Shown here: positions 35,780-47,194 of the stretch, one piece after another | How the letters are laid out: the number at the start of each line of letters is the position of its first letter | Numbering within the stretch: position 1 is the stretch's first letter | Source: Glandiceps talaboti | Taxonomy: Eukaryota; Hemichordata; Enteropneusta; Spengelidae | DNA length: 64,000 nt | Direction: 5' to 3' | Assembly: GCF_964340395.1 (NCBI RefSeq) | Contig: NC_135558.1 | Span: forward strand, 23,700,564 to 23,764,563 | The notes under the pieces: model-generated | What the model saw: only the letters and a program-made list of their open reading frames with translations | Told to the model about the DNA's origin: nothing | Database searches by the model: none | Position numbers and translations under genes: made by a program

Positions 35780-37595
35780 AAAAAACAGCGCCAATGGCAT
35801 CATAGCACAACTGTAGAGTTTCATTTGGCTGTTGCTATGGGCATGGTCCATGATCATTTGGCTGTTGCTATGGGTGTGGTCTTCTTGCTAGGCAAATTTA
35901 CATACATTTTTTTGAATGTTTAGTCATTTGTCTATCAATCTGTGGTTATCTTTGCAATATATGTGATCATTTGGCCATTGGTATGGGCATGGTCTCATTG
36001 CTCGGCACATTTACATACATTTTTTGAATGTTTATTCACTTGCCTATCAATCCCCGTTGTTATCTTTGCAATATATATGATCATTTGGCTGTTGACATGA
36101 GCATGGTCTTGTTGCTAGGCATATTTGCATACACTGTTTGAATGTTTGTTCACTTGTCTAAGAATCCCTATCATCTTTGTGAAATACAAATGTACACCGT
36201 TTGGCTCTTGCTATAGGTGTGGTCATGGTTGCTTGGGGTATTTGTAATTTTTGAATGTTTACTCACGTGCCTACCAGATGATGTGATCTGACCAAAATAT
36301 ACTGCCATTTGGTTGTTGCTAAGGGTGTGGTCATGGTTGTTAGGGCCAATTGTGTCAGAATATTTTGAAGAAAATCTGCAGAATAACACTTTTAGAAACA
36401 TCTCACAAGTTTCAGTCTTATTGACCAGGTACTTTTTGAGATACAAGTTTTTGACCACAATTCACATTTTTATACCTAATTTGCATATCACTGATGAGAT
36501 CATTATATGCTTAATATTTCTTCATTTATACAACCAACCCAAGATGCATCCCTATTAAATTTCAGCCCAATCTGTGCAGTAGTTTTGAAATTAAAGATTT
36601 TTAACCAAAAAGACACATCTTTAGCCCTAATTTGAATATCACTGATGGAATCATTATGTCAACAACAATTCTAAACACCCATAAGAATGTAGACTGTTGA
36701 CAGTCGTTTGTGCCTTTTTGCCACGTTTTATCTGAAACTAAAGTCATTGCCTTGCTCCGATCTGGAGCAATACTATAACTATGTACTGATCAGCAAGTGC
36801 CGGAGGCACGAGCGACTTTTATCGCTCATTGTATTCTAATACTCATTCATGAAGTGACGTCATGGAATTTCGCTTTACTCTATCATATGATTTGCATACA
36901 GTTCACTCAACATTCAACACATATAGTAACTGCAGCACAAATTTGATACCGTAAATGTATTTTGATGGTCATAATCAAATAATTTACCTTTCCTATCTTT
37001 CTTTGTGAAAGCTTGAAACTGTGCAGTTTTTTTTACATTTGATGTCGTTGGACAACATGGCAATTTCATTGACAATGTCATGCTCATATGCTCAATAGTC
37101 TATGGTGCCGTGCCTACTAGCTAGCTGCGCGTCGAAGGAGCTCAATTGGCTCCAACTCATGAACTATTATCATGCATATACTTTTTCTTCTCTGGAAGTC
37201 TTTCAAGGGTGAATATCCAAGTTTCTTCAATGCGTCTTGATATGTTAACATGCTTGGCGACTCTGGCAACACCATGTTGACTTTGATTGACAAGCTTTGA
37301 GAACGATGACCCCAATGTCAAACATTCTACATTAAAAATTATCTTACTGTTATCGTGTGAGGGCAAGGAAGAACAGTCGTTCGTGCCTTCGACAATCTTT
37401 GGCAATTGCAGTTCCAATTAGTACGCATTAGTATTCAGTGCTACGGAGTGAGGCGACGACTTTGTCTTGAATGAAACATAGCAAAAAAGGCACGAACGAC
37501 TGTCAACTGTCTAATAAGAATGTTCCCACCAAATTTCAGACTGGTCTGCTTAGTAGTTTTTGAGTTGAGAACACACACACACACACACACACACA

Positions 37596-37646
<51 letters not shown>

Positions 37647-37707
37647 TTTGCCATGCCTATAGCACTACATGTATTGAACCGTATCAGTTCAGTTGTGCTA
37701 AAAAATA
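35780..37707 (+). mobile_element. R1 copy split by a Mutator-like element
   Basis: R1 5' end (GCGCCAATGGCATCATAGCA) through ~100 bp units to 36689, then resuming at 37514 with GTTCCCACCAAATTTCAG, (CA)n (about 37571-37641) and the standard 3' end TCAGTTCAGTTGTGCTAAAA. The interruption is 36690-37513. Confidence 0.75.
36690..37513. mobile_element. Mutator-like TIR element with perfect 9 bp target duplication
   Basis: 824 bp. It begins TAGACTGTTGACAGTCGTT and ends AACGACTGTCAACTGTCTA (18 of 19 inverted), with further matching inward (GTGCCTTTTT). ATAAGAATG is duplicated at 36681-36689 and 37514-37522. A 9 bp duplication is typical of the Mutator superfamily. An 86-codon minus frame (37157-37417) inside is not recognised as transposase. 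Confidence 0.85.
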
Positions 37708-38774
37708 GTTTTCAACTGTAAAAGAAGTAAGTGCATAAAATTACATGGTACATGTATTTCCAATGAAATGTTGAATTTTTTAATGAAAGTATGAAACGTA
37801 TACAGAGAAATTAGATAGCCAACTATAAACTATTGATGAGTACATGTATCACATCATGACAATGTCCATCATGTAAGTCCATTCGCACTGCCCACGTTGT
37901 ACAGACTAGTCGATTATGGTGAACTTATTGTTATTAGCGACAGTGATTGAACATGAGGGTAGGCACGAGTATCATCATTACCATTTTCCAGCTTTTAGTT
38001 TAGTTCATATTAAATATTGTAATTCTGGTAGTTTTGCTGTGTACAAATGTATTTAATTTAGTACACCAAAGCAAGAATGGCTGAAACTACCCAGTTCTGG
38101 ACCACTGGAAATTAAAAGGACAACATGCTAGTCCCCCAAAACAACTCTAACGTACAACTTTTTGAAATTAGATGTGCCATTGATTGCTAGTAGATTATGT
38201 GGTTTGGGATGATCACTGCGAAGATAAGAGTCTGTTTTGGTTACTGCATCACACAGTTCGGTTTACTATCAGTTGAGCTACCTACATTTTTACATGTAGT
38301 TCGTAGGCTATGCAAATTGTTGAGTGTGACCAGAATGTGATGTCATTCATTGGTGCATGTTTGTGCAGATTTCAAGTTCACGGGGTCATTTCAACTGTGA
38401 CTGTGCAGTTCATCGACATTGTAACCTCCCGTTTTGGAGTATTGCCCGACTGATCATACCAAAGCATTGTACATTTGAATATCATGTGATATGCATGAGG
38501 CATCTGACTGGCTGTAGTGACTCAGGTGTTGAAGAAGAAAATGATGAAATTAGCTACATGTATGCAGGAATAACCGATTTGTATGTGAATGGAACTATGG
38601 GGGTGTACGTCTTGGATGGTGCCATAAAACAGGCTGTGGTTTATAATCAGTTTATTATCTCGACACTGTGTGAGAAGAGCCTTTGGCTCAACAGTCTATC
38701 GAGTTTAAATAAAGTCTAATAATAATAATAAATACTATGCCATCAAATACTATGGCAATCGATCAGGTGGGTTT

Positions 38775-39015
38775 TTCTTTGCTTTAAGATGCAACTCCAT
38801 ACAGGTGTATGCAAACTTTTTAATGTTTTTTAAATCTACTTGTCTCTGGACATTTAGTTTGAAATACTTGTAGCTTCCCTGAGAAAATTATTTCATTATT
38901 GTTTGAAATAATTTGAAATAATATGACTGAGAAAAGTAATCGGTTATGCAAATCAATTGAATAGATCATGCAAATGAGCCACTCTCCATTCAAAAGAATC
39001 TATGGAGAACACTGT
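38775..39015 (+). repeat. Dispersed repeat R2, copy 2
   Basis: Same family as 7905-8135, with ATGCAAAT octamers at 38946-38953 and 38968-38975. About 100 bp further on, 39116-39142 packs three more octamers. Confidence 0.75.
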
Positions 39016-40392
39016 TGTACTTTTAGTACATGTACACTTTAATTGTAAATAAAATGTGATATGCAGATAAACACTATATTTTAATGAGTGGGAGAAGTGA
39101 GTGCATCACAGTTTTATGCAAATTGTATGCAAATATGCAAATGAATTACTCAAAGTATACGAGATCACTGTAGCTAAGTTATAAAATGGAGCTCCTAAAT
39201 CAGCAACAATTCTCTAACTGTGTGACTCTACACCCTATATATTAAGATATAAATCTCAATCTACCAGTGTCACTTGTCAGAGGTTATCAGAGGTCACTCA
39301 GTTTCAAAACCATGTACAAGACATCAGCTAATGACTGGTTTCTAAACCATAAAGGAAATCGCACCTAATTCCTCCTATTTTTTTATTTAAACAAATCTCT
39401 TTTATTTCTTCCTGATTATTGTGAACATGACTCCATAAGAAGATCATATTTCATCCACTTTGTGGGCTGACAGATTGATTAAATTTCCACATGGGTAAAC
39501 CAGGAAGTAGATATCTGACAACAGGGTCATAATATAAGACATCCATATATGGTAGTCTTACATGGTCATCAGACAGAAAACACCAGGAAGTACAAAGTAT
39601 CACTTCCTTTATATGACAGCAAGTAATGTTCATACAGAGATAATGTCTGTTTCTTTTACACAAGTCTTGGGAAAGAATTGGGAAATGTCTTCATTTAATC
39701 TTTTGTTTGTCTTCCAAAAGAATTAATTCTGAATACTAGTACGTAAAACACAAAGTCCATAATAGATATTTTAATTTTGATATGAATGCCTAAACCAGGG
39801 CATTTTTGAAAATACCAGGAGAGCTAAAAATCACTCTCCTGAAACCATCCAGGCGAGTGATTTAATACAAAATGTAGCTCTCCTGAAAATAGTCAGGCGA
39901 GTGAAAAAAAAACAATTATCATTTCTATTTTTATTTTCAAATGGCCTGTTGGCTCTGAATAAATGAAATTAAAAAAAAAAACATTTAAAAAATGTATGCA
40001 AAAATATATATATATTAAGTAACAGTTCGTTTGGTTATTTGTATTTGTGCACATGAAAACATTCAGTTTTTTGTTGTGACTACAAGTAGTACAATAGAAA
40101 AATGGGTTTTTAATTTCAAATTCTGACTGCTCTAGTTTTCTTAGAACGTTTTTATGAAAACATCCTACGTGAATATCTCCTCCGGAACAACAACTGCGAT
40201 TCATAGTTCCGACAATAGCTTGGCGATGTTTTGGAGGGCATTGAAGAAATCATCACTTCTATTTCGCTTAAAATGCCATGCTAAACTGTGTAGTAAGTAA
40301 GTCAGTCAGTCGTCTGCAGTCAGTAAAACAAATAGAGAACAGAGATTGGGCTTTCAGTGGCCGACAAATGGAAAAGGGTTGTCGGTGGCTGA

Positions 40393-41100
40393 GCGGTTTG
40401 ATTTGGCTCTTGCTGTAGGCATGGTGATGGTTGCTAGGGATGTTTGCATACATTTTTTGAATGTTTACTAACTTGCCTACCAGATGAGATGATCTTGTTA
40501 TCTAAGCAAAATATACTGGCATAGTCAAGGGTTGCTAGGACCAAGTGTGCCAAAATGTTTTCAACAAAATCTGCAGATTAATACTCCTAGAAACATCTCA
40601 CCACATGTCAGTCTCATTGACTAAGTACTTTTTCAGACATCAATTTCAAATTCACATGTTTACACCTAATTTGCATATCGCTGATGAGATAGCGCTATAT
40701 AAGAACCCATTATTATTATTATTATTATTATTATTAATACTTCTTCATCTATACACCCCAGTGCATCCCCATTAAATTTCATCCCAATCTGCTCAGTAGT
40801 TTTGAAATTAAAGATTTTTGACCAAAAAGACACATTTTTAGCCCTAATTTGCATATTACCAGTGGAATCATCATGTCATGAACAAATCTTAATCTGCACA
40901 TCCCTAAGAATATTCCCACTAAATTTCTGATGAATATGCCCAGTAGTGTCTGAGTTAGTTTTTTTTAACAAAAATACCATTTTTTAAAACCAAAATCACA
41001 CGTCATGTGGTCACTTCACTCTGAACAATGAGACACCAAAAATAATGTCCCCATCAAATACCATGAAAATCGGTCTGATGGTTTTTGAGTATAAGTTATC

Positions 41101-41133
<33 letters not shown>

Positions 41134-41205
41134 AGACAGACAGACACTGCACCATGCCTATAGCACTACTGAACCTTACTAATATCAGTTGCGCTAAAAA
41201 TTATA
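40393..41205 (+). mobile_element. R1 copy with a minimal retro-insertion
   Basis: R1 from TTTGGCTCTTGCTGTAGGCA to the (CA)n (about 41101-41128), (GACA)n and GTTGCGCTAAAAA end. At 40691-40736 it is interrupted by AGCGCTATATAAGAACCC plus (ATT)n, the 3' tail of the SINE family and nothing more. A related but more diverged repeat continues to about 41704, ending GAGCTAAAAAG. Confidence 0.7.
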
Positions 41206-41944
41206 TTTCTTCCACTAATTTGAAATATTAATAACTTAATGAACTTGTCTTGAACAAACTTATATATGTTCATCCCAAGACACCTACACAGCAAATTTCA
41301 ACTCAATTGCCCTAGTAGTTTTGGAGATGTTTTTGTAAGCATTTTTACCAAACATTCTATTTGAGACCTAACTTGCATAAAAATGACTTGTCTTGAACAA
41401 CACTACTGAACCTTATCAATATCAAAAAATTATATTTCTACCACTGATTTGCATATTAATAACATAATCAACTTGTCTTGAAAAAACTTTTATCTGCTTA
41501 TCAAATGACACCTACCCAACAAATTTCATTAAAAATGACCCAATTAACTGTCATGAACAACTTATATTCAATGGTCAATTGACCATGGATGTAGTTTTAC
41601 AGGAGAAGATGACAGTAGAAAAGTTGATGGATGGACAACGGATGACAGGTGCTGGCGGAGAATCAATTGAGTTTCATGCAGCTTTGCAAAGAGTAGAGCT
41701 AAAAAGGAAATAACATAAACTCAAATTAAAATATATTTCTATTGTAATGTCATTGCTAATTGCAATTGTTTTCCTGTTTCAATAAAACATGCTACTGAGC
41801 TGATCCCATACCTACATGTATATTCCCAGGCCACTAAATATTTATTTTCATGATTGTGAGTGTGACTGTCTGGGTAATGAGAACTTTATAAAGATGAAGA
41901 AGAATTAACCTTAAGTTACATGTACATGTATAATGTACAGAAAG

Positions 41945-43790
41945 CTCCATCTGGTAAATGACTCTGTATAATATATGAACGTCATCTGGTAAATGACTAT
42001 CTGTACATGAGATCTATCTGGTAAATGACTATCTGTACATGAGATCCATCTGGTAAATGACTATCTGTACATGAGATCTATCTGGTAAATGACTATCTGT
42101 ACATGAGATCCATCTGGTAAATGACTATCTGTACATGAGATCCATCTGGTAAATGACTATCTGTACATGAGATCTATCTGGTAAATGACTATCTGTATAT
42201 GAGATCTATCTGGTAAATGACTATCTGTACATGAGATCCATCTGGTAAATGACTATCTGTACATGAGATCCATCTGGTAAATGACTATCTGTACATGAGA
42301 TCTATCTGGTAAATGACTATCTGTACATGAGATCTATCTGGTAAATGACTATCTGTACATGAGATCCATCTGGTAAATGACTATCTGTATATGAGATCTA
42401 TCTGGTAAATGACTATCTGTACATGAGATCTATCTGGTAAATGACTATCTGTACATGAGATATATCTGGTAAATGATTATCTGTACATGAGATCCATCTG
42501 GTAAATGATTATCTGTATATGAGATCTATCTGGTAAATGACTATCTGTACATGAGATCTATCTGGTAAATGACTATCTGTACATGAGATCTATCTGGTAA
42601 ATGACTATCTGTACATGAGATCTATCTGGTAAATGATTATCTGTATATGAGATCTATCTGGTAAATGACTATCTGTACATGAGATCCATCTGGTAAATGA
42701 CTATCTGTATATGAACTTCATCTGGTAAATGATTATCTGTATATGAGATCTATCTGGTAAATGACTATCTGTACATGAGATCTATCTGGTAAATGACTAT
42801 CTGTATATGAGATCTATCTGGTAAATGACTATCTGTACATGAGATCTATCTGGTAAATGACTATCTGTACATGAGATCCATCTGGTAAAAGACTATCTGT
42901 ACATGAGATCCATCTGGTAAATGACTATCTGTACATGAGATCCATCTGGTAAATGACTATCTGTATATGAACTTCATCTGGTAAATGACTATCTGTACAT
43001 GAGATCCATCTGGTAAAAGACTATCTGTATATGAACTTCATCTGGTAAATGACTATCTGTACATGAGATCCATCTGGTAAATGACTATCTGTATATGAAC
43101 TTCATCTGGTAAATGATTATCTGTACATGAGATCTATCTGGTAAATGACTATCTGTACATGAGATCTATCTGGTAAATGACTATCTGTACATGAGATCCA
43201 TCTGGTAAATGACTATCTGTATATGAGATCTATCTGGTAAATGACTATCTGTACATGAGATCTATCTGGTAAATGACTATCTGTACATGAGATCCATCTG
43301 GTAAAAGACTATCTGTACATGAGATCCATCTGGTAAATGACTATCTGTACATGAGATCCATCTGGTAAATGACTATCTGTATATGAACTTCATCTGGTAA
43401 ATGACTATCTGTACATGAGATCCATCTGGTAAAAGACTATCTGTATATGAACTTCATCTGGTAAATGACTATCTGTACATGAGATCCATCTGGTAAATGA
43501 CTATCTGTATATGAACTTCATCTGGTAAATGATTATCTGTACATGAGATCTATCTGGTAAATGACTATCTGTACATGAGATCTATCTGGTAAATGACTAT
43601 CTGTACATGAGATCCATCTGGTAAATGACTATCTGTATATGAACTTCATCTGGTAAATGATTATCTGTACATGAGATCTATCTGGTAAATGACTATCTGT
43701 ATATGAACTTCATCTGGTAAATGATTATCTGTATATGAGATCTATCTGGTAAATGACTATTTGTACATGAGATCCATCTGGTAAATGAAT
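41945..43790. repeat. 32 bp satellite array with a 416 bp higher-order period
   Basis: About 57 units of ATCTGGTAAATGACTATCTG then TACATGAGATCC/T. Variants are TATATGAACTTC, GTAAAAGAC and GATTATC. A pattern of variants around 42881 recurs at 43297, exactly 416 bp (13 units) later. Confidence 0.95.
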
Positions 43791-44049
43791 ATATGTATAT
43801 TTAAGAAAATCAATTATGATAAGAAATAATGAACATGATTTATAATTAAGATGTTGAGGACCATTGTTCAAATCACAATGTGATGTAAATTATTTGTATT
43901 AGTAATAATTACGGTGATGGTAAAGGTTACAATGGGGTACAATGTACATTTGTATGTTGTTTCAGGACTGTAACGATCTGCCATAGCACACATTCATACT
44001 TCTGACAAGGGTATTTTCTTGTCATTACAGTTTGTACATGTATGCAGTG

Positions 44050-44270
44050 TTCCTTGAGGATTGTTTTGATAGCAGGGTGACTCATTTGCATAATTATCAA
44101 GTGATTTGCATAACAATAACAGTTTTCTCAGGAAAGTTAAAATGATTTCAAATCATTTCAAACAATAATAATTATTTTTCTCAGGGAAGCTACAATTAAT
44201 TCAAACTAAATGTTCAGAGATGAGTAGACTTAAAAAAAAAACATTTAAAAATTTGCACATACATGTACCT
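44050..44270 (-). repeat. Dispersed repeat R2, copy 3 (inverted)
   Basis: Reverse complement of the R2 family. Octamers read ATTTGCAT at 44094-44101 and 44114-44121. TTCTCAGGGAAGCTA and ACTAAATGTTCAGAGATGAG match the other copies. Confidence 0.75.
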
Positions 44271-45559
44271 ATAGTTTCTGGCTAAAATATTGTGATACGT
44301 CAGAGGTCGCGTTAACGCGTTATTTGTGCGTATTTGACGCACTATTTGACACTTGGGACGCCTTTTTTTGGATGTATGCGTCACTGGCAACATTCATTAT
44401 TTCTGATAGGGCCTATAGGGGTACGAAAGTAAAAGTGTTCTTATGTAGTCACATGAAAATTAAATACATAAATAAGTTAAGTAATATTTCTGCTTGTTAT
44501 TGTTTGTACAGTAGGGAAGCATGTTCAAGTCGCGAACCGTAAGTCCGTACCGTATGAAGCCATGCAACCGTTGTAAGCCTGACACGGAAAAGTGGACATC
44601 GCGACGGTAGTTTTCTGTGGTAGCGATTTGAGTTGTTACCTACAAGATTAGTAATTGTGTTGATAAATTTATGCTTCAAGTATTTATTCTAAAACATCGG
44701 TGATCATAATCACTGATCGTAACATTCATTCAAGGAGTCGACGTCTTTTCTCATGCATGATGAACACAGTGACGGTCAGGCGAGGTCATCAAAGGGCATA
44801 CTAATTTGAATATCTTGAATCGTATTGGTTTGATCTGTTTCACTATACCCGGGGAATGGTCACGCGTGTATCGTGTATTCAAATAGTCAAACATGGATAG
44901 AGGGACATGAAACAGTATAAGTATTCAGATTTGCTTTGCAAAAGACGACGTGTGGGGGCATCATTTCAAACAGCTTACGTGAGTTGGGTTTACAATGTAC
45001 TTCCGTACTTCGCCTCTACCGAATCAGCACTCCAGCACTGAAGTGTCTAAATTTCACTGTTAGCCACAATGCGCCTTTGTGGGCGCCAAGAAGTTGATTT
45101 CAATGTGCCAATTTTCGATTAAATGCGACTATGGCGCAGGGCGCGATGACTTCCCAATCACTGTTGTTGTTTATATGTAGTGTGTCAATATAACATCCCA
45201 GTATATAAAATGATAATAAACAACTTATCCGTTTATGTATTGTTATGGTGATTTGTTAATTTATGCAAGAATATGTTGAACCCAGGCAGATTCACAAGTT
45301 TGAAAGTTATTATCATGAAAGTTCATCTGTATTGGTAATACAATAAAATATTCGGTATTGAGAACAAAAGTTCAATTTGTGACAACAAGTTTGAAAGTTA
45401 TTTCCATGACAAAACAGTAATCTTTACTCTAGACGACATTAGGACAATGGGAGCGGGTCTATTGCTGACCTGTTTCTTCCTTGCCTTTGCTTCTTGCTAT
45501 TAACTTCTGGGTAAATAGTTCTACTTTCTCGTCAAAATTAATTTTTGTTGTTGCACACA

Positions 45560-45800
45560 TATAGACGTTTTCAACAGAATGTGAACATATTGGAGTACTT
45601 ACATTGTTGAATTAGCATATATATAAGAGGAGGCGAAATTTGCCATGAAAACCAATAAAATATTGCAAATAAAAACAGATAACGAATCTCTTGATAACGT
45701 GAATCCAAAAATACAATTCAGTTAATACCCGACCTACACCTGGCCTAACCTGACCTGCACCTTGCCCATACCAGCGTTTTGTACAGCCCAAGTCACAACT
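45560..45800 (+). repeat. Dispersed repeat related to the ODAD3-intron foldback element
   Basis: TTCAACAGAATGTGAACATA, TTGCAAATAAAAACAGATAA and TACCCGACCTACACCTGGCC match, in inverted orientation, 55800-56010. It ends in degenerate ACCTGRCC repeats. No coding content. Confidence 0.5.
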
Positions 45801-46163
45801 GAGTTTTCTGTTTACACCACGGAACGAAAAAACTCCCAAAAATATCAAAACTAATGCTACTGTTACTGGGGTGGGGGTGGGGGCTTAGTCTCAGTATGTC
45901 ATATCAAACACTGAAACAGGACATTTGCTATGTTGGGCAGCCATACTCATGAAAATTATGTGGGTTGTTTGTCGTTTTCAGAGAAGGTTCCTGTGGTACA
46001 ATTTATTGTGATGTTGACTACAGATGACAAGAATAATCCTTTAATACTAATAGGGACATGGAGGCAAGACACCAAAACGGCGCCTGTTGTGTTAACTGTT
46101 ACATTGTATTGTATGTGGAGACGTGTGAACGTATCCACACTGTGTAAACACAAAGCAAAGTCA

Positions 46164-46259
46164 CAAGTTTAATAATGAACAAGACACGGGTTTCAAGTAG
46201 GACTAAGTAGTATTTTTTAATCCTATATGAAACCCGTGTCTTGTTCATTATCAAACTTG
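46164..46259. repeat. Near-perfect inverted repeat (hairpin) in ABL intron 1
   Basis: Arms 46164-46195 and 46228-46259 pair at 31 of 32 positions (core AACAAGACACGGGTTTCA), with a 32 nt loop. The pairing continues imperfectly outward. It lies 363 bp into the intron on the ABL strand. It could be a MITE remnant or a structured RNA. Confidence 0.85.
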
Positions 46260-46621
46260 CTACTTTCCTCAAGACTTGACTTTTCACAATGTGCACATCA
46301 CCCTGTAGTTGGACTGATCTTAGCTCAATATCGTAAACAACGTCACAAGTCGGAAGTTTCTCGGCTAGTTGTACACTAATCATGCACAATAATCACATTA
46401 GGCATTGATCTTGGAAGCAAGAAATTTCCACGTGACAGACACAGAGCACTGATGGTTTGCAAGCCCATGCGATCGTCCGTGAATGACTGTACGCATTTCC
46501 TGTTTATGTGAAGTTTTATTATGCCAGTTTTGGCAACCGTTAAATATTGTCCTCGTCTGAAAAAAAAAATTGACGGAGTTTTGTATGGCGATCTCGAACA
46601 AATACAAAAAATTACACGTAC

Positions 46622-46745
46622 CCTGGTGTTCTACGAAAACATTGCACGGGGGATCCCTATCTTTGTTCTTACTGCTGGCCCTGGTTGACTTCGTTCCAAA
46701 AACCGATCCGCTTTTTTTCGTCTCCTTCCCTTGTTGTTGGCCCAT
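46622..46745 (-). CDS. ABL1: ABL tyrosine kinase, coding exon 1 (isoform 1b-like myristoylated N-terminus)
   Basis: The ATG at 46745 opens MGQQQGKETKK... and the exon ends ...PPCNVFVEHQ plus a split codon (41 codons and one base). MGQQ at the start and CNVFVEH at the end match the 1b N-terminus of vertebrate ABL. Gly2 with Gly at position 6 fits an N-myristoylation signal; in human ABL1 the myristate docks in the kinase C-lobe and holds the enzyme inactive. The start codon has G at -3 and G at +4, and no in-frame ATG lies closely upstream. The donor is gtacgtg directly after 46622, phase 1, as in human exon 1b. Intron 1 then runs 29,061 bp to exon 2. No 1a-like alternative first exon was recognised. 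Confidence 0.93.
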
Positions 46746-46844
46746 TTCTAGTAACACTACATGTCAAAGCAAGCTGTCGACAATTCTACTACGTTGCATG
46801 TATATTGTGCAGCACCAGATTGGTAATAGTTCAGTAGTATATTC

Positions 46845-46910
46845 CTATGTTGCGGTAATATTTCCAATATGATGGGAAACAACAACACGCACTGGTTTCT
46901 CGTCAGCCAT
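46845..46910 (-). promoter_or_regulatory. Candidate upstream ORF in the ABL 5' leader
   Basis: An ATG at 46910 in a strong context (A at -3, G at +4; AAAATGGCTGAC) opens a 21-codon frame, MADEKPVRVVVSHHIGN..., that stops at 46845, 100 nt before the ABL start codon. If transcription starts upstream of 46910 this would be a translated uORF and could damp ABL translation. The AAAATGGC core also resembles a YY1 site, often found near transcription starts. The start site is unknown, so this is a sequence-based candidate only. Confidence 0.4.
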
Positions 46911-47194
46911 TTTGTTTTTGATATGAAATTTTGGTAAGTCAAAGCGAGGCCGTAGTATTATGTAAATAAGGGGTTGGGCCTAAACAAATGAACAACGACA
47001 TACCGGCAACGTACGATGTTTCATCGCCCAGAGACTGAGATAACTAATGCATTGGATTCAGGGGTGTCTTCAGCCCCCTCCCCTCCAAGGGGATACTCCC
47101 GCTTATTGGTTATATGTATATGTGCCGCCCTTTGGGGTGGAGTTTTTCAACCTTTGGTCTAGTAAAATGGTACTGTATTTTTAAAATAGGATTA

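Larger units (their letters stand above)
17561..46621 (-). other. ABL intron 1 (29 kb), overview
   Basis: The span is bounded by the gtacgt donor after 46622 and the tttacag acceptor before 17560. It holds two satellites, several TIR transposons, SINEs, a LINE 3' end and Helitron-like repeats, listed separately. I see nothing recognisable in 17640-18580, 22230-22860, 23720-25250, 27935-28480, 33480-34360, 37710-38770, 39145-40390, 44275-45550 and 45800-46160 beyond AT-rich unique-looking sequence and short simple repeats. A frame at 38357-38719 (120 codons, plus) and one at 24052-24234 (minus) match nothing I know. Confidence 0.85.

Noticed and set aside
38357-38719. 120-codon plus frame ending in AATAAA-rich sequence
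   Set aside because: No recognisable family, no splice context, and it sits among repeats. Not called as a gene.
8478-43790. CRISPR-like regular arrays (32, 33, 35 and 75 bp periods)
   Set aside because: Units are head to tail without unique spacers, in introns of a eukaryotic gene. These are satellites.
44300-45160. GTCGCGTTAACGCG and GGCGCC-rich stretches as ends of another TIR element
   Set aside because: The apparent ends do not match each other as inverted repeats, so no element was called.
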